From contig NZ_JAPEOB010000002.1 of NCBI RefSeq assembly GCF_026341775.1, positions 2,232,001 to 2,296,000 of the forward strand: a DNA stretch of 64,000 nt, in the 5' to 3' direction. This document shows positions 45,676 to 54,991 of this stretch, piece by piece. This stretch comes from Streptomyces sp. NBC_00654 (GTDB lineage Bacteria > Actinomycetota > Actinomycetes > Streptomycetales > Streptomycetaceae). The position numbers and the translations under genes are program-made. Position 1 is the stretch's first letter. The number at the start of each line of letters is the position of its first letter. The notes beneath the pieces are model-generated. The model worked only from the letters and a program-made list of their open reading frames with translations. It made no database searches and was not told where the DNA came from.

Positions 45676-47343
45676 TTACGCGGGCGTGAGCCCCGGGTTC
45701 CCGGCCTCGGTGACGAAGGAAGCGGCCGTGGTGAGGGGCGCGCCGGGGGTGGTGACGGCCGACACCGTACGGAAGTCGGCGCGCGCCTCCTTCGTACCGA
45801 GGGTGATGCGGGCGTAGCCGCGGCGCCCGTTGTAGAACTTCATGTGCGGGTTGGCCTGCGTCTGGTTGTTCCAGTTGGCGGGCTTGTCCGCGCCGTCCTT
45901 GCCGCTGGTGATGGACGTGGCGACGATCTCCGTACCGATGGTGCGGGAGGCCGGGTCGTCGAAGTCCTGCTTGAGGTCGAAGCCGTAGCCGACGTGCACA
46001 TCACCGGTCAGCACCATCAGGTTGTCGACCCCGGCGGCCTCCGCGCCGTTCAGCAGCCGCTGCCGGGAGGCCGGGTAGCCGTCCCAGGAGTCCATGGACA
46101 GCTTGAAGGCATCGGTGGGCACATCGCGCCGCTGCGCGAAGGTGACCTGCTGGGGCACGACGTTCCAGGTGGCACGCGAGGCGTGCCAGCCGTCGATCAG
46201 CCAGCGCTCCTGGGCGGCGCCCGTCATGGTGCGCGAGGGGTCCTCGGACTCCGGTCCGGGGACCTTCCAGCCGTCCCCGTACGCCTGGTTGCTGCGGTAC
46301 TGGCGGGTGTCGAGGATGTCGAACTGGGCGAGCCGGCCGAACCGCAGGCGGCGGTAGAGCCGCATGTCGGGTCCGGTGGGCCGCTGCGGGGTGCGCAGCG
46401 GCTGGTTCTCCCAGTACGCGCGGTAGGCGGCGGCCCGGCGCAGCAGGAACTCCTCCGGGGGGACGTCGTTCTCGGGGGTCCCGCCCGCGTAGTTGTTCTC
46501 GGTCTCGTGGTCGTCCCAGGTGACGACGAAGGGGTGTGCGGCGTGGGCGGCCCGCAGGTCGGGGTCGGACTTGTAGAGGGCGTACCGCAGCCGGTAGTCC
46601 TCCAGCGTGATCGTCTCGCGGTTGTAGTGCGCGGGGAGCCTGCGGTCGGTGTAGTCGCGGGCGCCGCCGGTCGCGGTCACCGCGTACTCGTAGAGGTAGT
46701 CGCCGAGGTGGAAGACCACGTCGACGTCCTCCTCGGCGAGGTGCTTGTAGGCGGTGAAGTAGCCGTCGTGGTACGCCTGGCAGGAGACCGCGGCCAGGGT
46801 CAGTGAGCTGGTGCGGGCGCCGGGCGCGGGGGCGGTGCGGGTGCGGCCGACCGGGCTGACCCAGCTTCCGGTGCGGAAGCGGTAGTAGAGGGTGCGGTCG
46901 GGGTCGAGGCCCTTGATGTCCGCGCGGACGCTGTGGGCGAACTCCGGGTGGGCGGTGACCGATCCGCGCCGCACGACGCGGCGGAAGCGCTCGTCGCGGG
47001 CCAGCTCCCAGCGGACCTGGACGCGGGCGGCGGGCAGCCCGCCGCCGGCCTCGTAGGGGCGCGGTGCCAGTCTCGTCCAGAGCAGTACGGAGTCGGGCAG
47101 TGGGTCGCCGGAGCCGACGCCCAGCGTGAACGGGTCCTCGGTGATCTTCCGGGCGTCGAGCTCCGCGGCGCTCGCGGTGCCCGCGGTCGGCAGGTTCACC
47201 GCGAAGGCGAGCGCGGCGGCGGCGCCGGTCGCGGTGAGGAAGCGACGGCGGCCCACCCCGTCCCCGAGGCTCCGGGCGGCGGTGCGGAGTTCCGCCGAAT
47301 GGTCCTGCTGACCGGGCGCGGTGCTGAACGGTGCGAGTGTCAT
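45676..47343 (-). CDS. phoA: Secreted PhoD-family alkaline phosphatase/phosphodiesterase
   Basis: A 555-aa enzyme with a Tat signal ([20 protein letters not shown]) and the PhoD N-domain ([20 protein letters not shown]). Metal ligands are seen in [35 protein letters not shown] and [13 protein letters not shown], with a Tyr-rich [13 protein letters not shown] loop. PhoD enzymes need iron and calcium and release phosphate from mono- and diesters outside the cell. The S. coelicolor gene at this map place is, as I recall, called phoA and is PhoP-controlled, though the protein is of the PhoD family. A PHO-box-like 11-mer lies 62 bp upstream. Confidence 0.92.
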   Translation of the reverse strand: MTLAPFSTAPGQQDHSAELRTAARSLGDGVGRRRFLTATGAAAALAFAVNLPTAGTASAAELDARKITEDPFTLGVGSGDPLPDSVLLWTRLAPRPYEAGGGLPAARVQVRWELARDERFRRVVRRGSVTAHPEFAHSVRADIKGLDPDRTLYYRFRTGSWVSPVGRTRTAPAPGARTSSLTLAAVSCQAYHDGYFTAYKHLAEEDVDVVFHLGDYLYEYAVTATGGARDYTDRRLPAHYNRETITLEDYRLRYALYKSDPDLRAAHAAHPFVVTWDDHETENNYAGGTPENDVPPEEFLLRRAAAYRAYWENQPLRTPQRPTGPDMRLYRRLRFGRLAQFDILDTRQYRSNQAYGDGWKVPGPESEDPSRTMTGAAQERWLIDGWHASRATWNVVPQQVTFAQRRDVPTDAFKLSMDSWDGYPASRQRLLNGAEAAGVDNLMVLTGDVHVGYGFDLKQDFDDPASRTIGTEIVATSITSGKDGADKPANWNNQTQANPHMKFYNGRRGYARITLGTKEARADFRTVSAVTTPGAPLTTAASFVTEAGNPGLTPA

Positions 47344-47404
47344 GTGCCCCTCCCCTGACGGCTGTTGTCGAAGTCATTGGAGTGCCGGGCGACGTCCTGC
47401 TGTT

Positions 47405-47415
47405 GTCGGGTGCAC
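47405..47415 (-). promoter_or_regulatory. PHO-box-like half site
   Basis: On the minus strand GTGCACCCGAC matches the 11-bp PhoP direct-repeat unit GTTCACCCGGC at 9 of 11 positions. No good second unit is adjacent, so the site is weak. Confidence 0.35.
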
Positions 47416-47517
47416 AACATTCTCATGGCGGCTCGATGAGCACCACGTGCCACCTGTGGCCAGGTCTTTCGTTCGGGCGGCCCGGCACGGGCCGTACGGC
47501 ACTCCCGCCACCTCCCG

Positions 47518-47523
47518 TACGCT
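47518..47523 (+). promoter_or_regulatory. -10 element TACGCT of the SDR gene
   Basis: TACGCT ends 8 bp before the ATG at 47532 with no ribosome site between, so the mRNA is probably leaderless. Confidence 0.4.
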
Positions 47524-47531
47524 GCCGGGCC

Positions 47532-48287
47532 ATGAACACTCAGCGGAGGGTTGCCGTCGTCACGGGTGCGGGTTCGGGAATCGGACGGGCCGTCGCGCTC
47601 GCCCTCGCGGGCGCCGGCTGGTCGGTCGCACTGGCGGGAAGGCGGGCGGAGGCCCTGGCACGGACGGCGGAGGCCGCCGCTTCGCCGGACGTGCTGAGCG
47701 TACGCACGGATGTGACCGACCCGGACGACGTCGGCGCGCTGTTCACCTCCGTCCGGGAGCGATTCGGCCGTCTGGACCTGCTCTTCAACAACGCGGGCAC
47801 GTTCGGCCCCGCGTCGGTCCCGGTCGAGGACCTCGCGTACGAGGACTGGCGCACGGTGGTGGACGTGAATCTGACGGGGGCGTTCCTGTGCGCGCAGGCG
47901 GCGTACCGGCAGATGAAGGAGCAGGACCCGCAGGGCGGCCGGATCATCAACAACGGCTCGGTCTCCGCACACACGCCGCGTCCGCACTCGGTGGCGTACA
48001 CCGCGACCAAGCACGCGATGACGGGCCTGACGAAGTCACTGTCGCTGGACGGGCGTCCGTACCGGATCGCCTGCGGGCAGATCGACATCGGCAACGCGGC
48101 GACGGAGATGACCGGGCGGATGACGACCGGCACCCTCCAGGCCAACGGTGAACTGGCGGTGGAGCCGGTGATGGCGGCGGCGGACGTGGCCCGGACCGTA
48201 CTGCACATGGCGGAGCTGCCGTTGGAGGCGAACGTGCAGTTCGCCACGGTGCTGGCGACGACGATGCCGTACGTCGGGCGGGGCTGA
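47532..48287 (+). CDS. Short-chain dehydrogenase/reductase (SDR)
   Basis: A 251-aa classical SDR. The cofactor loop is [21 protein letters not shown] (TGxxxGxG), followed by LAGRR, which suggests NADP preference, then NNAGTFGP and the catalytic Ser-Tyr-Lys in [20 protein letters not shown]. The late segment [15 protein letters not shown] replaces the usual PG-T motif. Substrate unknown; such enzymes reduce or oxidise small carbonyls. It is divergent from the PhoD-type phosphatase with 188 bp between the starts. Confidence 0.9.
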   Translation: MNTQRRVAVVTGAGSGIGRAVALALAGAGWSVALAGRRAEALARTAEAAASPDVLSVRTDVTDPDDVGALFTSVRERFGRLDLLFNNAGTFGPASVPVEDLAYEDWRTVVDVNLTGAFLCAQAAYRQMKEQDPQGGRIINNGSVSAHTPRPHSVAYTATKHAMTGLTKSLSLDGRPYRIACGQIDIGNAATEMTGRMTTGTLQANGELAVEPVMAAADVARTVLHMAELPLEANVQFATVLATTMPYVGRG

Positions 48288-48452
48288 CGCCACGTCGGGC
48301 GGGACTGACGCCCACCGTTGACCGTTCCTGCCGGAACTCGCCGTAATATGAAAGGTTTTGCGGATTTGACCATCCGGCCACCGCGCGGGGGCGTGATGGC
48401 CGTATGCTCCAACCCTTACACCTTCACCGGAACTACACAGAAGGACCACAGC

Positions 48453-48920
48453 ATGCGCATACGCACCGCTGCGCCGATCGCCCTGGCCGCCGCCACCGCT
48501 CTGGCCGGCTCGCTCCTCGCCACGGCACCGGCCTCGGCGGCCGCCCATCAGGGCGGGCTGCACCTCGGCAAGATCCAGTACGACAGCCCCGGCAAGGACA
48601 CCCGGTCGAACAAGTCCCTCAACGCCGAGTGGGTGGACATCCACAACAACGGCAAGAAGAAGCTTCAGCTCAAGGGCTACAAGCTGAAGGACAACACCGG
48701 TTACACCTACACCTTCGGCAGCTACACCGTCGGCGCGGGCAAGACCGTCAAGGTCCGCACCGGCAAGGGCAAGAACGCCTCGGGCAGCGTGTACTGGAAC
48801 CGCGGCTCGTACGTCTGGAACAACACCGGCGACAAGGCCCGGCTGATCAAGCCGAACGGCAAGCTCCAGGACTCCTGCTCCTGGAAGAAGGCGGGCAAGG
48901 GCGTCACCACCTGCCACTGA
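48453..48920 (+). CDS. Secreted lamin-tail-domain protein
   Basis: A 155-aa exported protein. The signal peptide MRIRTAAPIALAAATALAGS ends near APASA, followed by the lamin tail domain: SLNAEWVDIHNNGKKKLQLK with GYKLKDNTGYTYTF, then GKTVKVRTGKGKNASGSVYW and DKARLIKPNGKLQDSCSW. This Ig-like beta-sandwich is known from nuclear lamins and from bacterial surface or nuclease proteins; single-domain secreted forms are common in Streptomyces and have no proven role. The protein is strongly basic. GAAGGA stands upstream of the ATG; upstream in-frame starts lack a signal peptide at their N-terminus. Confidence 0.9.
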   Translation: MRIRTAAPIALAAATALAGSLLATAPASAAAHQGGLHLGKIQYDSPGKDTRSNKSLNAEWVDIHNNGKKKLQLKGYKLKDNTGYTYTFGSYTVGAGKTVKVRTGKGKNASGSVYWNRGSYVWNNTGDKARLIKPNGKLQDSCSWKKAGKGVTTCH

Positions 48921-49028
48921 CCCGTCGGCGGACAGCCCTCGCTCCGGCCGCCGCGGTCCGTGGAGACCGCGGCGGCCCTGCGGCTCGGGACGGGAATGTC
49001 TCACCGGGCGGCACGGTTGAGCTGCCAC

Positions 49029-49994
49029 ATGAGCGACAGCCGCAAGCGGAACGAGAGCCGGAGCCGGAGCCGCAGCCAGGACCGGGGCCTGAGCCAGGAC
49101 CGGGCCCAGGACCCGGACGACCGGAGCCCCGCCCCCGCACCCCTCCCTCTCCCCGTCCCCGAAGTCCTTCGCTACACCGCCTTCTCCGCCGACCCGGACG
49201 GCGGCAATCCGGCGGGCGTCGTCCTGGACGCCTCCGGCCTGGACGGCGCGGCGATGCTGGCCGCCGCGGCGGAGCTCGGGTACAGCGAGTCGGCGTTCCT
49301 GACGGAGCGGACCGGCGACGCGGCCTACACGGTCCGCTACTTCAGCCCGAAGGCCGAAGTGCCCTTCTGCGGCCATGCCACGGTCGCGGCCGCCATCGCC
49401 CTCGCGGACCGCGACGGCCCCGGCAACCTGGTGTTCACCACCGCCGCCGGACAGGTTCCGGTCACCGTCGCCCGGGAGGGCGACGAGCTGCGGGCCACCC
49501 TGACCAGCGTCGAGCCGCACGTCACGGACATCGGCCCCGCCGACCTGGCGGAGGCACTGGCCGCGCTGGACTGGCCCGCCACCGACCTCGACCCCGCACT
49601 GCCGCCCCGGATCGCCTACGCGGGCGCCCGGCACCTGGTGGTCGCCGCCGCGAGCCGCGAACGGCTGGCGGACCTCCACTACGACTTCGCCCGGCTCGAA
49701 GCACTGATGCACCGGATCGATCTGACGACGCTTCAGCTGGTGTGGCGCGAGTCCGGGAGCGTCTTCCACGTCCGCGACCCGTTCCCCGTCGGCGGAGTCG
49801 TCGAGGACCCGGCGACCGGCGCGGCGGCGGCGGCCTTCGGCGCGTACGCACGTGACCGGGGCCTCGTCCCGGACGCCGCCGTCCTGACCCTGCACCAGGG
49901 GACGGACATGGGCCGGCCCGGCACGCTCACCGTCGAACTGCGTGAGGGCGACGCCCGGATCAGGGTCACCGGGACGGGCACCCGGATCGGCTGA
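49029..49994 (+). CDS. PhzF-family isomerase/epimerase
   Basis: A 321-aa PhzF protein. After a low-complexity head (RKRNESRSRSRSQDRG) the fold starts LRYTAFSADPDGGNPAGVV. The catalytic Glu is in ELGYSESAFLTE, with YFSPKAEVPFCGHATVAAAI and VVEDPATGAAAAAFGAYARD as the two signature turns. It is distinct from the short paralogue at 26000-26683. Substrate unknown. The Arg/Ser/Glu head may not be translated; a later start is possible. Confidence 0.87.
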   Translation: MSDSRKRNESRSRSRSQDRGLSQDRAQDPDDRSPAPAPLPLPVPEVLRYTAFSADPDGGNPAGVVLDASGLDGAAMLAAAAELGYSESAFLTERTGDAAYTVRYFSPKAEVPFCGHATVAAAIALADRDGPGNLVFTTAAGQVPVTVAREGDELRATLTSVEPHVTDIGPADLAEALAALDWPATDLDPALPPRIAYAGARHLVVAAASRERLADLHYDFARLEALMHRIDLTTLQLVWRESGSVFHVRDPFPVGGVVEDPATGAAAAAFGAYARDRGLVPDAAVLTLHQGTDMGRPGTLTVELREGDARIRVTGTGTRIG

Positions 49995-49997
49995 GCG

Positions 49998-51098
49998 TCA
50001 GCCGGCGACGGCCTCGGCGTCAGCGCCTGTCCCTGCCCCTGTCCCTGTCCCCGTCCCTGCCCCTGCCCCTGCCCCTGCCCCGGCCCCGGCCCCGGCCTCG
50101 GAGACGTACGTGAACCACCGCGCCGTCTCCTCCGGGTCGAGGGCGCGCTCCAGTACGGCATCGCCACGCATGCCGGGGAAGAGGCGCCCGGCGGGCCAGG
50201 AACGCTCGTAGGACGGGCTGTCGAGCACCAGCAGCCGGACGCCGTCGACGACCGGGATGTCGGCCGGGGTCCCCTCGTTCCAGAGCCTGCTGCCGTCCGG
50301 GGCCATCAGGTCGAACGAGCCCATGGTGTCGGCCTGACCCGGGGTGTCGCGGCAGACGGCGGCCTCCTGGGCCGACGGCGCACGACCGGGAACATGCCCG
50401 CCGCCGATCAGCGCGTCGGCGAGCAGGGTGTGCAGCTGGAAGTTGTCACCGATGCCGGAGATCCGCAGGGCGTAGCCGGTGCCGGACTCCCGGTGGAGGA
50501 CGATCAGCGGTTCGTCGTCCTTGACCAGCAGCGCGTACGAGAGGGAAGTGAACCGCCGGCCGGACGCCCGCTCCACCACATCGAGCAGCCGCAGCAGTTC
50601 GTCCCGTTCGACGGGTCCCCGCCGCACGGCGGAGTGGTTCAGCATCGCCGCGGCGGCCATCTCCCACTGCGGCAGTGTCCACCAGCCGACGGCCGCCTCG
50701 AAGCCCGCCCGCTCGACGATGTCCTCGCCGGGCTCGCCGCCGTCCGGGGCGGGGAAGTCGCCGCCGCCGGTCGCGGCCCACGCCTCGGCGAACCGTCCGG
50801 CCTCCGTCAGCGCCGTACGCAGCCCGGTGAGGACTCCCGGGGCGCAGCGCACGGCGTCCGCGCCGCGCTCGACACAGGCCCCCGCGAGCACCGCGACGAC
50901 GGCCCGCGGGCCGGGCGGCACCTCGGCGAGCACGGCGGCGAGCCGCGGCCCGCCGTCCAGGAGCTCCGCCTCCCGCGCCTGGCCGAAGGTTTCCTGGAGG
51001 CGGACGAAGGCCTTGCCGGACCGCTTGGCGTCCTGGGCCGCGAGCGCGGCCTCGAAGTCCGCGACGGCGCTCTCGAACCGGGCTTTCCCGAATATCAT
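49998..51098 (-). CDS. Conserved hypothetical protein with a Gly-Ala/Gly-Thr tail
   Basis: A 366-aa soluble protein with no motif I recognise. The first half is helical (FESAVADFEAALAAQDAKRS, then FVRLQETFGQARE), the middle has GWWTLPQWEMAAAAMLNHSA, and the second half is beta-rich with SLSYALLVKDDEPLIVLHRE and VPVVDGVRLLVLD-like VVDGVRLLVLDSPSY. The last 35 residues are mostly GA and GT dipeptides coded by a CCTGCC/CCTGTC hexamer tract (50022-50096). It ends 4 bp from the PhzF gene stop, convergent. No signal peptide. Function unknown. Confidence 0.72.
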   Translation of the reverse strand: MIFGKARFESAVADFEAALAAQDAKRSGKAFVRLQETFGQAREAELLDGGPRLAAVLAEVPPGPRAVVAVLAGACVERGADAVRCAPGVLTGLRTALTEAGRFAEAWAATGGGDFPAPDGGEPGEDIVERAGFEAAVGWWTLPQWEMAAAAMLNHSAVRRGPVERDELLRLLDVVERASGRRFTSLSYALLVKDDEPLIVLHRESGTGYALRISGIGDNFQLHTLLADALIGGGHVPGRAPSAQEAAVCRDTPGQADTMGSFDLMAPDGSRLWNEGTPADIPVVDGVRLLVLDSPSYERSWPAGRLFPGMRGDAVLERALDPEETARWFTYVSEAGAGAGAGAGAGAGTGTGTGAGTGADAEAVAG

Positions 51099-51156
51099 TC
51101 CGGCACTTTATCGACATGCTGTCGCGGTGCCGGAGGCCGGTCGGCCCGTACCGGAC

Positions 51157-51783
51157 TCACCGTACGAACACCCCCGCCCGCGCGGCGGCCGCGGCGGCCG
51201 CGGCCGCCCGGTCGGCGGCATCCTCGTCGAGGGGTCCACCGGCGGCCAGCAGCCGGTAGTACAGGGGCGCCGAGACTGCGGTGATCACCTCGCCCGGGTC
51301 CGTGCCCGCGGGCAGTTCGCCACGCGCGACCGCGGCCTCCACACAGCCGGCCCACTCCTGGATCCGGACAGCGTAGAAGCGGTGCAGCGCGTCGGCCGTG
51401 CGCGCGTCACAGGTGGCCGCGGCGATCACCGAGGCGAAGAGCGCCCCCTGACGCGAGTCGGTCAGCGTCCGGGCCACCAGCCGGGCGTTGGCCTTCAGGT
51501 CCTCGTCCAGCGAGCCGGTGTCGGTGCGCGGCACGGACTGTTCCGCCATGTCCGTGAGGAGGTCGGCGACCAGTCCCGCGGGCGTGGCCCAACGGCGGTA
51601 GACGGTCGTCTTGCCCACCTCCGCCCGGCGGGCGACCTCGGCCAGATCCAGCCGGTCGAAGCCGTGCTCGGCCAGCGCGTCGCCCGCCGCCCGCAGGACC
51701 GACTCCCGCACCCGGGCGGTACGGCCGCCGGGCCGCACGGTTCCCGGCTCCACACCGCCGGCAGCCTCGCCCTCACCCTTCAT
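51157..51783 (-). CDS. TetR-family regulator, divergent from a DHA2 exporter
   Basis: A 208-aa TetR protein with the HTH SVLRAAGDALAEHGFDRLDL followed by AEVARRAEVGKTTVYRRWATP and a TetR_C_11-like ligand domain (SLDEDLKANARLVARTLTDS). An Ala tract (ADRAAAAAAAAARAG) closes the protein. The gene is divergent from a DHA2 drug exporter 104 bp away, the classic arrangement for a repressor of the pump. TAACGG-containing palindromes lie between the two starts. Confidence 0.92.
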   Translation of the reverse strand: MKGEGEAAGGVEPGTVRPGGRTARVRESVLRAAGDALAEHGFDRLDLAEVARRAEVGKTTVYRRWATPAGLVADLLTDMAEQSVPRTDTGSLDEDLKANARLVARTLTDSRQGALFASVIAAATCDARTADALHRFYAVRIQEWAGCVEAAVARGELPAGTDPGEVITAVSAPLYYRLLAAGGPLDEDAADRAAAAAAAAARAGVFVR

Positions 51784-51835
51784 AACGGACCTCCAGTTCC
51801 ATTAGTAATCCTCCTCCTGCTACGGTGACCCCACC

Positions 51836-51859
51836 TTAACGGAACCGTAGAACCATTAA
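51836..51859. promoter_or_regulatory. Putative TetR operator between regulator and DHA2 exporter
   Basis: Arms TTAACGG and CCATTAA (6 of 7 paired) flank a 10-base centre. A related TAACGGA occurs at 51783-51789, overlapping the regulator start, so two sites may be used. Confidence 0.5.
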
Positions 51860-51886
51860 AGCGGCAGCCTCAGGAAAGGGCACCCC

Positions 51887-53389
51887 ATGTCCGCGTCCGG
51901 TACCTCGCTCACCCCGGCCCCCGAATCGGCCCCCGGCCCCGCCCACGTATCCGCCCCGCCCACCGCGCCACCGCCGGGCAGCCGCATGACGGGCCGCCAG
52001 AAGCTCGTGCTCACCCTTCTCCTCGGCGCCCAGTTCATGGTCGCCGTGGACTTCTCGATCCTGAACGTCGCCCTGCCCGTCGTCGGGGAAGGGCTCGGCT
52101 TCTCGCTCTCGCACCTCCAGTGGATCGCCACCTCGTTCGCACTCGCCGCGGCCGGGTTCACCCTGCTGTTCGGCCGCGTGGCCGATCTCGTCGGCCGCAA
52201 GCGCCTGTTCATCGGCGGCATGGCCGTCCTCGGCCTCTCCTCCGCGGTCGGCGGCCTCGCCACCACGCCGGAAGTCCTGCTCACCGCGCGGGTGCTGCAG
52301 GGGCTGGCCACCGCCGCCGTCACCCCGGCCGGCCTCGCCCTGCTCACCACCGCGTTCAGGGAGGGCCCACTGCGCGAACGCGCGCTCGGGCTCAACGGCG
52401 CCCTGATGTCCGCCGGATTCACCGCCGGGGCCATCCTCGGAGGTCTCCTCACCGACCTGCTCTCCTGGCGCTGGGCCTTCTTCGTCAATGTGCCGGTCGC
52501 CGCACTCGTCGTCGCACTCGCCCCGTCCATGATCACCGACGCCCGTCCCGCCGGACGGCCGAAGCTCGACGTGCCGGGCGCCATGACCGTCACCGGCGGG
52601 CTCCTTCTTCTGGTGTTCGGCCTCACCCAGGCGGGCGAGACCGGCTGGAGCACCCCCACCACGCTCGCCGCGCTGCTCGCCGGAGCCGTACTGCTCGTCG
52701 CGTTCGTCCGCGTCGAGAGAAGGGCCGTCGCGCCCCTGGTCCCCGTACACATCCTGAAGCGGCGCAGTGTCATCTGGGGCAACACCGCCGGGCTGATCGC
52801 CTTCGCCACCGAGACCTCGCTGGTCTTCCTGCTCACCCTGTACCTCCAGGAGGTCCTCGGCTACTCGCCGCTCGCCACCGGGCTCGCTTTCGGCGTCCTC
52901 GGCATCGGCACCGTGCTCGGGGGCACCCTCGGCGGACGCGCGGTCGGCCGGTTCGGCAACCGGCGCACCATCGTGACCGGCGGCGCCGTACAGGCCGCGG
53001 CCACGATCGCGCTGGTGGCGCTGGGCACCTCCGGGTCCTGGATCTGGCTGCTGCTGGCGGCCACGTTCATCGGCGGTGCCGGAAACATGCTGATGATCGT
53101 GGGCTTCATGGTCACCGCCACCTCGGGTCTGCCCGACGAGGAGCAGGGGCTCGCCACCGGTCTGGCGACGATGACCCAGCAGGTCGGCATCACCCTGGGC
53201 ATCCCGGTCATGAGCGCCGTCGTCACCGCCCGGACGGGGGCGGCCACGGGGCCGGACGCCGTGCTGTCCGGGGTCTCGGCCGCGATCCTGGTCAACTCCC
53301 TGCTGGTCCTGGCCGGCTCACTGCTCGCCGGAGCCCTTCTCGCCCGGCGCGGCGGGCGGTCCGCTGAACACGGGCCGGCCCACAGGTGA
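51887..53389 (+). CDS. MFS drug exporter, DHA2 (EmrB/QacA) family
   Basis: A 500-aa transporter with 14 helices. It starts with a Pro/Ala-rich tail, then VLTLLLGAQFMVAVDFSILN with motif D1 (VDFSILNVALPVV), A loop LFGRVADLVGRKRLFIGG and the helix 5 motif region GAILGGLLTDLLSWRWAFFV. It exports hydrophobic compounds with protons; the ligand is probably also the inducer of the divergent TetR regulator. ATG 51887 follows a purine-rich AGGAAAGG site. Confidence 0.94.
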   Translation: MSASGTSLTPAPESAPGPAHVSAPPTAPPPGSRMTGRQKLVLTLLLGAQFMVAVDFSILNVALPVVGEGLGFSLSHLQWIATSFALAAAGFTLLFGRVADLVGRKRLFIGGMAVLGLSSAVGGLATTPEVLLTARVLQGLATAAVTPAGLALLTTAFREGPLRERALGLNGALMSAGFTAGAILGGLLTDLLSWRWAFFVNVPVAALVVALAPSMITDARPAGRPKLDVPGAMTVTGGLLLLVFGLTQAGETGWSTPTTLAALLAGAVLLVAFVRVERRAVAPLVPVHILKRRSVIWGNTAGLIAFATETSLVFLLTLYLQEVLGYSPLATGLAFGVLGIGTVLGGTLGGRAVGRFGNRRTIVTGGAVQAAATIALVALGTSGSWIWLLLAATFIGGAGNMLMIVGFMVTATSGLPDEEQGLATGLATMTQQVGITLGIPVMSAVVTARTGAATGPDAVLSGVSAAILVNSLLVLAGSLLAGALLARRGGRSAEHGPAHR

Positions 53390-53518
53390 CGTGGCACCGT
53401 CCATGGACCGAACGGAGAGGCGTTACGATCGCGGGCACCGCCGCCCGAAAGCTGCCGAGCCCGGTCGGGCCGCAACCGGGCCGCGGTCGAGCCGCAGCCG
53501 AGCCCAGGAGTACCGACC

Positions 53519-54421
53519 TTGTCCGCACCACGTATCGGCGTATCCATCGTGACCATGGGGGACCGTCCGCAGGCGGTCGAGGCGCTGCTGGCGTCGGTGG
53601 CCATGCAGGACGTCCGCCCCACCCGGCTCGTGATCATCGGCAACGGTACGGAGCTCCCGGACTTCAGCTCCTTCCCCGGCCTGTCCGACCTGACGGGCGG
53701 GGTGACCACGATCGAGCTGGACGAGAATCTCGGCTGCCCCGGCGGTCGCAACGTCGGCCTGCGCAGGCTCGCCGAACTGGGCGACGTGGATGTCGTCATC
53801 GAGCTGGACGACGACGGGCTGCTGGTCGACAAGGGCGTGTTCCGCACGGTCCAGGAGCTGTTCGCGGCGGATCCCCGCCTGGGCATCGTCGGCTTCCGTA
53901 TCGCCGACGAGCACGGCGAGACCCAGCGCCGCCACATCCCGCGGCTGCGCGCCGCCGACCCGATGCGGCGCGGCCCGGTCACCGCGTTCCTCGGCGGCGG
54001 CCACGCCTTCTCCATGGAGATGCTGGCCCGGACCGGTCACTGGCCGGCGGAGTTCTTCTTCACCCATGAGGAGACGGACCTGTCCTGGCGGGCGCTCGAC
54101 GCGGGCTGGAAGATCCTCTACGAGCCCGACCTGCTGCTCCAGCACCCCAAGACCTCCCCGGCCCGGCACGCGGTCTACTACCGGATGACCGCCCGCAACC
54201 GCGTCTGGCTCGCCCGCCGCAACCTCCCGCTCCCCCTGGTCCCCGCCTACCTGGGCACCTGGACCCTGCTGACCGTGGCCCGCACCCGCTCGGTGAAGGG
54301 CCTGCGGGCCTGGGCGGGCGGCTTCGCCGAAGGTGTACGCACCCCGTGCGGCGACCGCCGCCCGATGCGCTGGTCCACGGTGTGGCGGATGACACGGCTG
54401 GGAAGGCCGCCGGTCATCTGA
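53519..54421 (+). CDS. GT2-family glycosyltransferase
   Basis: A 300-aa GT-A enzyme starting at TTG 53519 with CAGGAG 8 bp upstream. The nucleotide-binding start is PRIGVSIVTMGDRPQAVEAL, the metal motif is VIELDDDGLLVDKG, and the acceptor/catalytic block is THEETDLSWRALDAGWKILY, close to the rhamnosyl/mycofactocin-type group. GCPGGRNVGLRR is also conserved. The basic C-terminus (ARTRSVKGLRAW) may contact the membrane. Donor and acceptor unknown; no cell-wall gene cluster is adjacent. Confidence 0.9.
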   Translation: MSAPRIGVSIVTMGDRPQAVEALLASVAMQDVRPTRLVIIGNGTELPDFSSFPGLSDLTGGVTTIELDENLGCPGGRNVGLRRLAELGDVDVVIELDDDGLLVDKGVFRTVQELFAADPRLGIVGFRIADEHGETQRRHIPRLRAADPMRRGPVTAFLGGGHAFSMEMLARTGHWPAEFFFTHEETDLSWRALDAGWKILYEPDLLLQHPKTSPARHAVYYRMTARNRVWLARRNLPLPLVPAYLGTWTLLTVARTRSVKGLRAWAGGFAEGVRTPCGDRRPMRWSTVWRMTRLGRPPVI

Positions 54422-54434
54422 ACGCGCGGGGTGC

Positions 54435-54932
54435 TCAGGCCACCCACCGGTAGAGCACGTCCGGCTCGTTCTCCTCGTTGCGCCCGCCGTCGTCGAACCC
54501 GGCCGCGGTGAACCCGTGCCGCTCGTAGAAGGCGCGGGCGCCGGTGTTGCGCTGGAACACGTACAGGCTGAGCCGCTCCGGGGCGGCTTGCCTGACCTGC
54601 GCCAGCAACCGGGTACCGATGCCCCGGCGCAGTGCGTCGGGCCGCAGATAGAGGTGGTCCAGCTCCTCCCCCGCGAGCGCGGCGAACCCGAGCAGTTCCA
54701 CGGAACCGGAGGCGCCGCCCCCGCTCTCGGCGACCCAGACCGTGCTGTCGGGCAGCACGACATGGGTGATCCAGGCGAGCGTGTCCTCGTCGCTGTGGAC
54801 ACGGGGCAGATACGGCATGGCCGCGGCGCGCGAGGCGAGAAAGACGCGGGTGATGGCCCCCGCGTCCTCGGCGGTCGCCCGGCGTACCCGTATCCCGCTG
54901 TGGTCCCGCTGCCCCGACTCGTACCGTGCCAT
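54435..54932 (-). CDS. GNAT N-acetyltransferase
   Basis: A 165-aa acetyltransferase. The CoA motif is LYLRPDALRRGIGTRLLAQV (the RxxGxG/A loop) and the C-terminal strand is LYVFQRNTGARAFYERHGFT, both standard GNAT features. Substrate unknown. The ATG at 54932 gives MARYESGQRDHSGIRVRRAT, the usual family beginning. It converges with the glycosyltransferase gene, 13 bp between stops. Confidence 0.92.
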   Translation of the reverse strand: MARYESGQRDHSGIRVRRATAEDAGAITRVFLASRAAAMPYLPRVHSDEDTLAWITHVVLPDSTVWVAESGGGASGSVELLGFAALAGEELDHLYLRPDALRRGIGTRLLAQVRQAAPERLSLYVFQRNTGARAFYERHGFTAAGFDDGGRNEENEPDVLYRWVA

Positions 54933-54991
54933 CCGCCAACCCCGTCTCCGCGCCGGACGTCCCGCCCACCCGTGCGGGTGCGGGACGGTGA

